Below are positions 10,807 to 24,201 of a stretch of DNA of 64,000 nucleotides, piece by piece (the stretch's first letter is position 1; the number at the start of each line of letters is the position of its first letter). Origin of the DNA: Pyrenochaeta sp. MPI-SDFR-AT-0127. Its lineage: Eukaryota; Ascomycota; Dothideomycetes; Pleosporales; Cucurbitariaceae. The notes under the pieces were generated by a model. That model was not told where the DNA came from and did no database searches. It worked only from the letters and a program-made list of their open reading frames with translations. Made by a program: the position numbers and the translations under genes. The stretch spans positions 62,001 through 126,000 of the forward strand of contig JAGTJM010000042.1 of the NCBI GenBank assembly GCA_020747015.1, given 5' to 3'.

Positions 10807-11444
10807 GTTTGAAAAGCTCTCTGATTGGGTTTAGTCGTTCGCTAGATGTCTTCTGTGCGCATGGTGCCTTTTTTGTCAATATGGGATTCACGCTATTTCA
10901 TGCAAAGCGCTGATATATCCAAGGCCATATCCTCGTGCTCAGTGTTGTATGATATATGGTCTGTCGACTAACCATGCTACAAACACTAGGACTTTTGGCA
11001 ATCGTGATACATGACTTCCGTAAAGTGTAGAAATTGATCTCCTAGGCATGCTTGAATGATTTCGTCATTCTCTTGGCCAAAGGACTGTAAGGTCCTAGAC
11101 TAATTGGGCTGCTGTTTTAATGCATGCAACATGGTGCCAAGTGGTGCCTGCCGCTGAGACGTAATCACACTCGTTCTACACAGCTTTCACGCCACCCTCC
11201 GTGCCGATTCAAACCTATATTAGTTAGGATTCTTTCTGGGGATGTGAACTGGAGCCTGCGCCTTAGATCACGGCTGAGTTCTTCACCGGAGGGCCGCCCG
11301 CTGAGCAGGAGCAGGTAAGGCAGACTGTTTTGCGCCACATCAGCGCGCTTGTCAGCTGACACATTGTGGCTTATTTTGCGATCCACCTTACCATGCCTTC
11401 TCTTAATCTGGTCTTTGTATTCTAGTTTCCCGTACATCGCGCGC
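10807..11444. other. Intergenic upstream of STAND receptor gene
   Basis: No gene seen. The frame of the receptor is open for 32 codons before its ATG at 11445, but that extension does not resemble the family N-terminus and is treated as 5' UTR. Confidence 0.45.
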
Positions 11445-14400
11445 ATGGCCGATCCTCTCTCGGTGGCTGGCTCTATTGCTGGTTTACTTTCTATTGCAGA
11501 TGTGGTATTTCGAAAGCTCTACAAGTATGTAAAGACTGTGAAGAAGGCTGAGAAAGAAGTATTGTCGTTCAAAACTGAGGTTGCAACACTCACTGGAGTT
11601 CTGCACAACTTGCACATTATTGCGGAAGAACTGGAAGACGATAGCACCTTCGACAATGTTCTTCAGATCGATCATGTCGCCTCATGTTCGATCACGTTGG
11701 AACGGATCGATGCTCTGTTATCTGAAATGGAATTTCCTAAAGACAGAAAATTTCAGAGCGCCTTGCAGAAACTCAAATGGCCGTTCAAAACAAGCGAAAC
11801 TCAAGAAATTAGTGATGAAGTGCGTAGACACCGCGAAACTCTCAGCCTTGCACTTTCCGCAGATACCATGGTTGCACTACTTCAATGTCTCTCCTCGCAA
11901 AAGGACATCATCAACCGTTTGGACAGACTTCAGGAAACCATACAGCGCAGAGAAGATATCGAAGTTGGCATTGCTCTCGATGAGGATCGCAGGCGCATTC
12001 TGAAATCATTCTTTATTGTTGAGCCACGCCCGTACTATGAGACATCGTTGAAATTGCGCCATTCTGGAACAGGCTCATGGCTTTATAGGGATCCTATTTT
12101 TCAGTCCTGGTTACAAGAGCCTGGCAGCAGACTCTGGCTTACAGGAATCCCTGGTGCTGGAAAAACTGTCCTTTCAGGCTCGATTATCCAAAGATGCATA
12201 GCCATGGCGTCAGAGAGCAAGGCTATTGCCTATTATTATTGCGACTACAAGAACACGAATACACAAAATGTCGTAAGCATCTTCAGTGCTCTTGCTGGGC
12301 AGATCGCGATAAAGAATGAGGCCAGCTTTCTCTTGCTTAAAGAATATTATGAACAACTACACACTTCTGATCAAATGGAAAGGCAGCCCAAAATTGAGGA
12401 ACTCATCAAGCTCATACACAAGATGGCTGCTGCATTCGACGATGTGCGTATCATCGTAGATGGGTTAGATGAATGTGGAGAGGACATGGCAGGTGCCACA
12501 GAGTGGCTTCACAAGCTCGTGTGCGCTCCATATGCGACCATATCGCTAGCTCTTCTGAGCAGAGAAGAGCAAGCTATCCGCAGTGTGTTTGATGCCGACG
12601 GAACTTACGATCACGTCGAGATCACAGCACATACAGAAGACGTTGAAAGATACGTCCGATCGGAAATCGAAGAGCGTATACAGAAACGACGGCTGCGCAT
12701 TCGGAACCCTGAGCTAAAGCTTTTGATTATTCGTGAATTAGTGTCAAGAGCTGGTGGAATGTAAGTAAAGATTATGGCCCTTGTCCCCATTCTGTCCTGA
12801 CTGATGCATGTTTCAGGTTCCGATGGGTTGCTTGTCAAATCGACCACTTATGCGATTTAGCTACAGACTCACAACGTCGCAAGGCATTAAATGAGTTACC
12901 AAAGGATTTGAACGAAACATATGAGCGCATCCTTTCGCGAGTTAAGGATCACGCAGTTCCTCTTGTGGCCAAAACTCTACAGTGGCTTGCTCATGGTACA
13001 CCGAGTTTAGAAGTTGATGCATTACTCGAAGCCCTCTCCATCGATGACAACAGTGATACGCTAGACCCTGAAGCTCGTCCGACCGAGGAAGACCTATTGC
13101 TGTATTGCAGCAGTCTTGTTCGTAAAACCGGCGTTCACCTTGAGCTTGCACATTTCACAGTCCAAGAGTACTTGCTAAATTTGACATCGGATCACGGTCA
13201 TCTTGGTCAGTTTCGCTTAGCTAAGGATTCCAAAGCTGTTTTTGCGAAGACTTGTTTGTCATATCTTTGCCTGCCAGCCTTCAATCAGCCACTGGAACCA
13301 GTCCTTGGCGACATTTTGTCCTTCAGAGACCAGTTCCCGTTCCATGCACATGCATCCATCGCTTGGGCTGGATACATGGATAACTCATGGGACAATGCCG
13401 AGCTGAGTCAACTATATCACCGACTTTTTGATCCAAAGAAGACCCAAAACTTCATCCTCTGCACTTTCCAGCGCATTGTGGGCGTGGGAATGACCAATGA
13501 AAATAAACTCACTCGCAATTCACACTATTCAATTCCAGCCCTCGTTTGTGACGAAGAATTTCAGCCACTCCATGCAGCTGCTATCTTTGGTTTGACAGAG
13601 GTGTGCCAATGGCTAGTGCAACAAGGCTGCGACGTTAATGTGGCTTCTCCACTCGGTGTACCTCTCCAACTATGCTTGCTTGGCTTGTTCAACGCTTACA
13701 CGCTCCTGGATTTTGACATTACATCAGTCGAAGAATCAGCTCTCACATCAACGGCTCGTTTCCTTGTCGATGCCGGCGCAGACTGCAACAGAATCGACCA
13801 CAGCCGTTTTCAACATCTTTCGGCAAATGGAGAGGATATATTTGACGTTTTCAAGTTTCTAAGATCTTTCGAACACGGAAAGGCAAAGCCACTTTCGGAA
13901 GCATACAGCCTCGAGTATGATGACACTTTCTTTTCGCGACTTATACATTGTATCGCACGCGATCAAGTCGAGCGCGTTAAGGAGCTCTCAGAAGACCCCA
14001 GGTTCCCTTCGACTCAGAGTTCAGATGAAAATGAGAATGATCTACTTCATTGGGCAGCAATACAGCGCGCTGTTCAAACGATGAATTTCCTGTTAGATCT
14101 CGGCTTCAACCCGGCGCTTCGAGATCCGTCTGGTCACAATGTCCTTGATTATTGTGTGGACCTGGACAATGATGACATTCTGTTCCGCCTCGTGGCTTCC
14201 TCAGGTATTACTGATCCTGCTGAAGATGGTGTCACGATTTGGCATTCTGCATCAGCAGCCGGAGCATTTCGGTTGCTCGAGCTACTGGTCGAAAATTGCA
14301 GCGAAGTAGTGCCCAAACTACTGGACATATACAACGAAAGAACGCCGTTGATGTATTCCATAGGCTCTGGAAGTGAACCATCCAGCTTACTACTTGCCCA

Positions 14401-17400
14401 GACGATGCGGGCACAAGGAATGCCGCTCAATGACCCGGCAATACTACACAGTTGTGTTGCAATGGGGTTCACTCAGCTTTTCGCACAGTTGGTTGATTAT
14501 GGTGTGAATGCCCAAACAACTACTGAAAGTCGACGGTCCGCTTGGTTCTTTGTTACATCATTGACAACTTCAGACATATTCGAGATGCTCTCGAACAGCG
14601 GAATGGATCCCCTCAGCCGAGATGACGTGGGAATGACACCTTTACACGCTTTGCTTAACGGTGCACGGCTTTTAAACATTCATAAAGAGGTCACAACTAA
14701 CGCTAGAAATCGAGTCAATAATGACGCAATATTATGGCGACTAGACGTGATTACGGATGCAATGCTCGATCACCTGTTGACACCTGCGTCTGCGCAAGCA
14801 CAAGATGATAGTGGGCATACAGCGTGGTTTTACTTTTGTACTAAGTATATTCCACGCATTATCAACAGCCAAAATGTACTTGTAAACGAGACACCTGAAA
14901 CGCTCGCAAGGCGTTTAGTGCTTAACCAGGCAATTGAGGCTTACGAAAACGGGCATGCAGAACGGAATGGAGTTGACCTATTTCTCGAAAACTGCCTCAA
15001 TTCATTCAGATACGTTAACGACAGATGTGAAGGCTTGATCGGGCGATTGATCAAGGTCATTATAACGTGCGAAGGGTTTACCATTGACGACGAGAAACCG
15101 ATTATGACGCGGCTGTTCGTATGGTCTATCGAGAACAAAGAGAAGGCTATATTCGACGTTCTTCTAAACTGCGGTATAAACATACAAAGTAGCAACACCT
15201 CATCTAAAGGTTGCTCGGCACTTGGTACTGCTGCTTTTGGATTTGGAGACTTGCCTGTGTTCACTGAACTAATGAAGCATGCAAGGCTTGATCGCCTTAA
15301 CGAGCCAGATGGAACCGGCTTGACTCCGGTACACGCAGCTTGTCAAGCAAGAGATAAACCAGTGGACAGTATCAAGCGACTGAAGATTTTACTAGAAGCT
15401 GGAGCCGATCCCAATGCCCTCACAACATATGGCAACAGAACGCCACTGCACCTTGCCGCCCGGGATGGCTCTGTAGAACACGTCCAAGTCCTACTTGAAA
15501 ACGGTGCCGACGTTGCTTTGAGAGACGAAAACAGCTATGATGCTGTGGCATTCGCCGTGCTTGGTGGAAATATTAAGATCTTGCCTTTACTGGAAGCAAG
15601 CTCTGGCAATACTACCACTTCTTATGATGACAACAAATATGAAGTTGCAAGTGGCGGTTGGCATAGTTCTGGATGTACACTGGCTCACCTGGCTACTCTC
15701 CATGATGAAGTGGAGATGTTGGATCACCTTAGATCCAGCGGACGTCTCAACAACGTACACATCGCTGCAGATGATGGCAAAACGCCTTTGTACTTTGCGG
15801 CAACTTTCGCTGCCATAAAATGTACAAAGTGGCTTCTTAACAATGGAGCTGACCCCAATGCCACTACCCACGAGAAGCGACGCTCAGCGCTGCATGTTGC
15901 TGTCGCACATGGGGATTTTTCACTAATTCGTTTGCTCGTCAGTTCTGGCGCTAAATTCCTAAAGGATAAATGGGGTTTACCACCAGACGCTCTTTTGCCA
16001 AAAGAAAAACGAAGGCAATTTTATCAGGCCATCAAGGGACTTCAAACACCTGGCCCAGTTCCCATCAAATTCTTGCCTCCAGATGTACAACCATTGTTTT
16101 CTGAGATTCGGCGTGGGAACATCAACGCATGTCTCACGATAATTCAGAAGGATCCTCGTATCGTATCGTTACCGTCGCAAGATTGCGGCACATGCACGCC
16201 ATTGATAGTTGCGCTCGAAGGTGCTCATTCTGGGATTGTGAATCTTCTGCTGAGTAATGGAGCTACTACTGCCGGCTACAAATGTTCCATGCATTCTTCA
16301 CGAGAATCTGACATCTGTGGCGGTTCATCCATTCACGTAGCAATAACGAGGCCGGAACTGAATTCAAAATTGCCTCTTTTGCTCCAGTTGTCGTTACAGG
16401 AGCAAAACAATAGCTGGTCTGGTATTACACCTGTTCATGTCGCAGCAGCTCTTAATCCAGCAGCAATCGATCTCCTCCATGCTCATTTCATTGCCAATTC
16501 TGAGCGCTACGCGTAAGTCTTGCCTATTGTCCAATTGTTTCAAGACGTTACTGAATAAATGCGAACAGTGAGGTAGATTTCCAAATGAAAGCAGACTTCT
16601 CGTGCACAGAGAGATACCCTAGATTACCACGATGGGGTCAAGATGATACATACCCGCTGCACATTGCTGCATATAGCGAGCAGACCAAAGCGGTGACTTC
16701 CTTACTTGGTTACGGCGCAGATATTCAAAGCAGGGATGGCGATGGTTCAACAGCACTACACAGAGCTGTTATCCGGGACTTCTATGACGTTGCTGAGATT
16801 CTACTTGCTCATGGTGCGGACCCAAGTGCTCGGGATCAATGGATGTGCACACCCCTCATGCTTTGTGCTGAACAGAGTTCTGTGAATCTGGCTCGTCTCC
16901 TGCTAGATCATGGAGCTGATCGAATGGCCGTGGAAGCAAATGGAGAGACAGCTTTGAGTCTATGTGCCGCGAGGGGACGTCTGGATATGTTCATGTTTTT
17001 GATTGAGGCTGGATGCGATCCAATAAGAAAGAATCGAGTCGGTGGACATTCTGCTCTAGGAATAGCCTTGAAATTCCCCCGGCTGGCAACTTACATCTAT
17101 GCACAATCTTTCGACCTAGATCACTTGATCCCAGATAAACCCGAAGACTTTGCACTTGTGCGTTGGAGGGATCCCGCTAGCTATCTTAAACAGTCACTTC
17201 GGTTCCTTTCGAGAGAAACCCGTGTCAAGATGCTACAACACGAGTCCGTCCAATACCCACACGCATTTGTTCAGGCTGCGATGGCGGACGCTGTTGTCGA
17301 CCTGAAGCATCTTGTCCAAGCTGGGGCAGATATCGAGTTTTCAAGTCGCAATGGATCAGCACTGATCGCAGCATGTACTACAAACTGTTTCAAATCTGTC

Positions 17401-18135
17401 AAATTTCTCGTGTACCACGGGGCCAAATATGAGTCGATGGTTGATGGAAAGTCAATCACGGCATTACAGGCAGCCCGCCACTCTCCTGGACTTGTTCAAT
17501 GGTTACTTGTAGGCAGGTACACCGAGCAACCTAAACTTACAGACTTCTCCTCACAAACTAGCCAGAGTATCAAGTGTTGGTCTGGAGTTCGTCAACTGAA
17601 GATTCCGCTCTATGGCATCTACAAGAGAAGTCATCGACAAGCTCGTCAGTCGCTTTTCAAGTATGTGTGCTGGGTCTATCGACACAAGGAGTCTTGGAGG
17701 CACATGGTCCCGCCATCTTGGAAGCCTGAAGCGCATATCGCTGCGTTACCAGGGGAGAAGGGCCATCCACTACCAGTATGCTTCTCTTTGCGTATCAAGC
17801 TTGATGTCGAACATAGCTTGGAGGAAGTACAAGATAGCTTGGAGAAACACACGCAAGCCATCGAACTGAGAGAGCAGTTTGAAGGTGGCGCTGATGATGT
17901 AGGAGCTGCCGAGGCATTCGATCATAATTTCCCTCGAAGAGACTCGGGTAGTGAAGAGAATTTGCTTCGGCCGCTAGGTTTCAAGGATGCCTGCTTGAAG
18001 GTTGATGTACAAGGAACGACCAGCTCTCTCGCACCAATTAGTGTAGAGCCCTATACGAATCCAACCTTGGGAGTATCTTCAACAAATCTGCTACTGGCCA
18101 GCGTCACAGAAGATCCTCAAGTCATGACGGGATAA
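11445..18135 (+). CDS. STAND receptor: Helo-like N-domain, NACHT, ankyrin repeats
   Basis: Three exons: 11445-12760, 12817-16512 and 16569-18135, 2192 residues. The start MADPLSVAGSIAGLLSIADV is the typical N-terminus of the fungal STAND 'Helo-like N' domain, predicted helical with coiled-coil character to about residue 200. A NACHT ATPase follows: Walker A GIPGAGKT at about 234-241 and Walker B VRIIVDGLDECGE near 334-347. A helical winged region leads to roughly 18 ankyrin units from about residue 687 to 1960. Some are canonical (TPLHLAARDGSVEHVQVLL), others diverged. The last 230 residues are not ankyrin-like and I do not recognise them. Fungal NLR-like proteins act in heterokaryon incompatibility and programmed cell death, sensing ligands through the repeats (family knowledge). 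Both splice joins keep frame and the coding sequence is unbroken, so the gene looks functional. Confidence 0.88.
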
Positions 18136-21036
18136 TTTGAGAAGTTTGGAAGTTGTCCTAAATTGCCAACTGGTCCGCAGCATCAGTCTGTTCATAGGAA
18201 CAAAAATATGCAGGGGAAGCATTGTCGTACGGAGGATTTCACCGGACAAATACTCGCATCGTGTTCAGCAGGCTACGGGGATATACAATCTTTCGTTTGC
18301 AATCTCGTTATCTATTTTCAGGTCTTTCTAGAAAACGTATTCGCTTCTTCGCGAACATATTTACTTCTCCTTCATAGTATCTTCATTTCGGGGCACAATG
18401 GGAGCTAAAAATACACTCTTTTCACCACGTTACCTTTTTCCAAGTGCTTTATTCCTCATTGATCTTTGCAGGGACGACGAGGTGCTCGGGGAGTACGAAA
18501 GGCGGCCCGACGCAGCGGAAATATATGAGTATGCATACGCGAGGTCGTCGCACAACATGCTTCCATTTCAACCAAGCGATTTGATTCGGCGGATGTTTCA
18601 AAACGTTTGCTGCAGGTCAGATAGGAAAGAAGCTATGCTTTGTTTGTATTGCACCCTCCGATGCACGCATTCATCCACGAGGATCAATGGACAAAAAAGC
18701 AGAATGGCAGACCTGCTGGTAAAACTATGCATCAGTTCAAAATAAATCAAAGGAGACAAAGCAGGTTTGCACTTCATACTGCATCTGCCATTCCCAGTTG
18801 GTGAAGGCCCGTACCCGATCAGGAAAGTAAGCGTCTATCCTCACCTACAATGGCGCTTCGAGAACATGCAAGAAACTGCACTGTGCCTGAGCTGAGCAGA
18901 GGCGCCACCGCTCGGTTCGCCGGCGGCCATGCCTGAGTGTATCTAGTTGTCACCTTCGCGGCTTCAGATCCCTTGAGACGCCCCAGGCCGATCCAGACGC
19001 CCGCGTACATATTATCCAAGCGCTCGCAACCTCTTCAATCATAAGGCTGCATGCCGCCACCAGCACGTTCAATTAGAGTTGCCGCCACCAACCCACATTG
19101 CACACAACTGAGCGCGTAACAGTCCGTAACCTGAACTGTGCCTGGAGATCCAGCAGATTGGATACTGAACTTGGCGATTTCGGGCTTCTGAGGGCGAGGG
19201 TAGGGGTCAGGGCTGTAGGGCTGGCGGTTACGCATCTCCATGTGGGTTGACGTGTTGGGCGGTCACAAAGGGGGTCATTGGGCGCCTAATAACCGTTGCG
19301 TGGTGGAATAGTTGTTTGCATGTTTGCATGTTTGCATGGCTGGAGGGCTTATCAGAGGCCAGATCATGGGCCTTTGATGTGATGTTGAGGTGATGCAGTG
19401 TGAAAGGATTGATGTTCAAAGACGGGAGCAGTGTGATGAGGATAGTGATGTTAGAGAAGGGATCCCAGTGTCACAGTCACGTTCGAGATATGTGATTACT
19501 GATTGACTGTGCTTCTTGCTTGTTTTGGTGTGAACAATGACAGCCAAGCTGAACAGGCCCTGTGATGAGAGATCTGCTTCTGGTGGGTCGGGAAGCAAGG
19601 GGCGGCCCTTGCCATAGGTGTTCGTTTCGAGTATCTTGCGGCCTTTTCCGTTATCATCACCACATGAGTGGCCAACTAAGATGCTTTATTATGCATTTTG
19701 AAGACTTAAGCATTGTAGCCAATCAGCAAAGACCGTGGGGCAGCAGTGGACCATGGAAAGCTTGACTCCCGTCTAGTCCCACTTGGGATGGTCGGCGGCT
19801 ACAAGGTCATCGTCACCCAGTCAATGCTTCCCGAGCGAGTTTCTCCCCGCTCCACATCTTGCTCGTTTCCCGTGCGTTGCTGCACGTCTTGTCAGCAGCG
19901 CACCACGGCGCAGTTATCCAATTCGCCAGCCCAGAGAGTCATGCGAACCAAGACAGCCGCAATCCAAGGCCTATGATGCGGACCTGAGAAGTCGACACCA
20001 AGGACCCTGAAGGCTGTGATTCGATTGCCCGTCCACGAGGTGGCTGATTCGTCTTAGCCTTGGATCCTGGCCTAGCCTGCTATCGCGACTGGTCCACGAG
20101 CAGAGTTTTGCAATAGCCTTCAAGTGCCGTGTCTGACATCAGACGCTGAAGTATATTGATGAAGGGCCGGAGATGTATTGACGCTGTGCCACAAGCCAGA
20201 GTGCTGTCTTGACATGGACGTCCTTCGGAAAGGGTAGCGGTTCAAGAGGATATCCCGCTGCAGCCGAGAACGCCTCCCGCTTGATTGAGAAGATCCAGGC
20301 CGCTCCGCTTGCTCGACGGCCGCTACTCGCCAGTCACAGCGCTGATCCTGCATGAAGCCCAGGGCGGCGACACACGCGCAGCCCTCCGATAAATGAACTC
20401 GTCTGTCAATGCAGCCCACCAGTGTGACAGCGCTCTGGGTTCGTCACTTCTGCTTTTGGGGCCCCTGCTCGACTCGCTATCACATCTTGGCCCAATAGCG
20501 TGGGTTGTGGTGAGCGGTTGAAAATCTTCTACTATTTGCTGCCACGATATGGCACCCTGATCCCTGCGTGTGACCCGTACTCCCCCTCGCACAAGGAACA
20601 TAAGGAACACTCCGGCTGCTGCTCACGCACGTTATCTGATCAATTTGGCTCCGCGGCTTCCATCTTCCTGTTGCTCTCGCACCGACCTTCACTACTTGTG
20701 TCGCACATTGTTATCGTGAAGTGGGTTAAGAGGTGGATCTAACACATCGCTCCACGAGAATCTTGTGAAGCGGCGATTGGCTCCCGTCCACAACATCAGC
20801 ATCGGATCGAATTGCCACTGCATCTTCACACCGCATTATCACAGCCATCGGCACGACAACCTTGTATCCATGTAGAGTCGGCTTTCCGGATGTTCTTTAA
20901 GCGTTTGCTGCCCCAAATCCAACATCCACTGGCATAGAACGCCTCGACGCCGTGGCTCCAGCTTCTGCTGGCAGAAGGGTTCCACAACCTCAGAAACCCC
21001 ACAAACCGTGCAAAAAGGAAACCTCAATAATCCAAA
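18136..21036. other. 2.9 kb gene-poor intergenic region
   Basis: Only short frames on both strands, none with domain signatures. Frames at 18398-18745 (plus) and 19035-19241 (minus) were considered and not called. The right end should hold the ferric reductase promoter; iron-responsive GATA-type motifs were not examined systematically. A short tandem repeat at 19313-19336 is listed separately. Confidence 0.45.
19313..19336. repeat. Short tandem repeat, three 8-bp units
   Basis: TGTTTGCA occurs three times head to tail without interruption, inside the gene-poor region upstream of the ferric reductase gene. Confidence 0.9.
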
Positions 21037-23628
21037 ATGCCAGCTATCCAAGAGGCATTGGCAGAAAGAACGGCGGCGGCCTTCGAACAATTAGGAGTCG
21101 CAGCCGATCGCGACATGGTACAGGCTGTTTCAACATTATTCCGACGAGTAAATATACCATTTAACAACACAAGTCCCGCCGGATTAATAGCGGCCAACAC
21201 GGTGGATCCGTGGAACAAAAGCGGCAAATATGCTCTTGCCTACGTCTACTTCTGCATACCTCTACTGGTCATTGCAGCACTCATGCGATACTATCATCTG
21301 TTCACGGATAAAATCCGGACGGCACTACACCAAGAAGAGGTACTGAAATCTTCAACGACATCCTCTCCCGACACAGACTACGAAATGTCGGTCTTGCATA
21401 CTGACAAGTCCACCATGAAGTTCTTTCCCCGCGAAGGCCCGTTACCCAGCGCACCGAAGACCCAGTCGAGTGTATCCTCTGTGGGACCAATCAACAACCT
21501 GGTGGCCTTTTTCCGATTCATCTTCTACCGGCCGATTCGGCAGATCAACATTCGAAAAGGATGGAGACCCGTGGTTTTCCCTTCATTAAGTGTTATTGTC
21601 GTCGTGCTCTTGGCCTTGCTCGTGGGAGTACTATACTGCACTCTTCCGCAGCCATTGTTCTGGGAAAGCATTGCGTACGGTTCTCCCCCATTGGCGATCC
21701 GGTCTGGTATGATGGCAGTAGCCTTGATGCCGTGGATTGTTGCGCTTGCAATGAAAGCGAACCTTATCTCCATGGTGACTGGTATTAGTCATGAGCGGTT
21801 GAATGTGCTGCACCGATGGGCGGCATACATCTGTCTCGTCCTAAGTATCCTACACACGGTACCATTCTACATCACTCCGGTGTGGGAGAAAGGTGCGCGC
21901 CATGTCTTTGAACAGCTGTTTAGCCAGCAGGGCTTCTATGCCTATGGTACTGGTACGTCCACAACATCCCCTACCCATGGCTCCAATCACAACAACTTCC
22001 ATAACCTGGACGTCTCGGACTAACAGCTTTTAGGAATCGCAGCTCTCGTGCCTCTATGCTTCCTCTGTGCCCACTCCATTGCACCACTCCGCCACCGGAT
22101 GTACGAACTCTTTGTAGCGCTCCACGTGCCCGTTGCTATCGTCTTCCTTGGCATGATGTTCTGGCATTGCAACAACTACCTAACCTCTTGGCACTACTTG
22201 CTATCTACTCTCGGCATCTGGCTCCTGTCTTACTTCATGCGACTCTTTTACCTTAATTGGACCCGCCCAGGGCGCTTATCTTGGCTCATCGGCGACGAAG
22301 CTGCTGTCACGCTCATGCCAGAAAATGCAATCAAGATCACTATCCCTACCCAGATGAAGTGGAGGCCTGGCCAGTACGTTTACCTCCGAATGCCTGGCAT
22401 CTCGGTCTTCGAGAATCACCCGTTTACCATTGCCTCACTTTGTGACGATGACTTCCCATCAGAGTATGGTGAAGGATATAAAGACATGGTCCTTGTCTTC
22501 AGACCCTTCGGTGGATTCACCAAAAAGGTACTTCAGAAAGCCCTCGAACACGGTCCATGGCATACATACCGTGCCTTTGTAGATGGCCCATACGGAGGAA
22601 TGCAAAGGCGTATTGAAGCCTTCGACGATGTCGTTCTCATTGCAGGTGGCAGTGGGATCACAGCCATTGTTTCCCAGCTCCTTACCCTAATCAAGAAAAT
22701 GCGTGATGGCAAAGCCGTCACTCGCAAAATTCACGTCATTTGGGCGTTGAAGCGCCCTGAGACCATGGAGTGGTTCAAAGAAGAGTTACGCATTTGCCGC
22801 GAATATGCGCCACCAGAGACTGTAGAATGCCAATTCTACATCACCGCCGCGAAACGTAATCCAGGCGGCACACTGGTGAGCGCAAAGACGCCAACACGCC
22901 CTGTGTCCTTATACTTCCACGATAAAGTCAACGATGCCTTCCAAAACATCGCTGACCATCGCCTCTCTGGTATCTCATCGAAGCGCCACTCGGCTCTGAT
23001 TCGCGACGAAGCGCAAGGGGATCCCGAAAAGGAATCCGAGCTCCGCCGGGAGAACGAAGATAACATCACTGCTCTTCCACAAGCACATCTTGTACCAATC
23101 AATAGGAACCATCTTGCACCACCACGCCCAAGCTTCCAATCCCACCACTCGAGCCAAAACTCTGATAACTCGTCGAACCCTGACCTCATTGCCCCGGTCG
23201 CCCAGCGATCCATCGCTACCCGCCGCCAGGAGCGCAACCTTTCCCTCGACATCTCACAAGCCGTTCAGTCCGGCTCCGGAGCTATTAATCCAGATGTCAT
23301 ACACAACCCAACCGAGAGCGTCCAAGGCTTCGACTTTGGCTTCCCATCTACCCCCACGGAGTTCCAAAAGAATCTCATGCGGTTCGCGTTCTTGCCTGCT
23401 GCAGTGAAGAAGAAGGACGGCTGGAGCACCGAGTATGGACGTCCAGATATACCGTACTTGTTGCGAGGACTAAGCAAGAACTTCGGCAGGAGGACTTGCG
23501 TGTTTGTCTGTGGACCACCCAGCATGAGAATCAGTGTAAGCGAAACAGCCGCTGACCTCCAACGCTCTGTCTGGAATGACAGCAGCAGAGATGAAATCTT
23601 CCTGCACACTGAAAACTACGCCCTATAA
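21037..23628 (+). CDS. Ferric reductase / NADPH oxidase-type transmembrane flavocytochrome
   Basis: Two exons, 21037-21952 and 22034-23628, 836 residues. A Ser-rich cytosolic stretch lies between the first membrane segment and the six-helix core. Bis-heme histidine pairs with 13-residue spacing are at H259/H273 (HRWAAYICLVLSILH) and H336/H350 (HVPVAIVFLGMMFWH). The FAD-binding motif HPFTIAS is near 434-440, the NADPH-binding AGGSGITA near 509, and the C-terminal VCGPPSM ends the nucleotide fold. It should transfer electrons across the plasma membrane to extracellular ferric or cupric ions. A long low-complexity insert (Asn, Ser, His, Arg, Pro rich) splits the NADP subdomain, as in several filamentous-fungal FRE proteins. 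No permease or multicopper oxidase partner lies beside it. Confidence 0.85.
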
Positions 23629-24201
23629 GGCGAACGGCGGTCTCAACGACCTTGATCATTTTCCTTTAATGTTATGTGCATAGCGTGGCTTTTTTTGCTT
23701 GTATATACCCCCCCACCTTTCTTATCATTTCTTTTCTTATTGTATTCATATTACGGCCTGAGATGACATCGGGGCTCGGCCGCCTTTTCTTATTCTCAGT
23801 GTGATATCCGGCTTTGAGATGGCCATTGGGGTGGCTTCGAGACACCTTTATCTAGGAAGACAATTCAACTTCTGAACATGCGCACTTCTTGCCCTGCTTG
23901 ATACGTGATATGACATGGGCTGCACGCAAACTTCAATCTTGGCTAATTTTGATGCTCGACATCCGTACGTATGATTACTGGGAACTCCTATTCGAAGTCC
24001 TTATCTGTACGATTCGTGGTGGTACAATTCAATCCAGCACTTTATATACAGGGTAAGCTCTAGGTTGATACGACTCTAAAACGGTCCTCATTACCATTCT
24101 AATGCTCTTCCTTACCACCACAGTTTGAGAAATTCACTTTTTAATAGCTCGATTCTGCAGCACTCGTTAGTCTCGGTTTCGATACATCTCGGCCCGAGCA
24201 A
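23629..24201. other. Convergent 3' intergenic region
   Basis: Separates the 3' ends of the ferric reductase (plus) and the esterase (minus). No gene seen; T-rich sequence follows the ferric reductase stop codon. Confidence 0.45.

Noticed and set aside
11349..11444. Upstream ATG adding 32 residues to the STAND receptor
   Set aside because: The added residues do not fit the family N-terminus, whereas the ATG at 11445 starts exactly with the MADPLSVAG-type consensus.
18398..18745. 115-codon plus frame after the STAND receptor gene
   Set aside because: No domain, irregular composition; the receptor already ends with a stop and needs no further exon.
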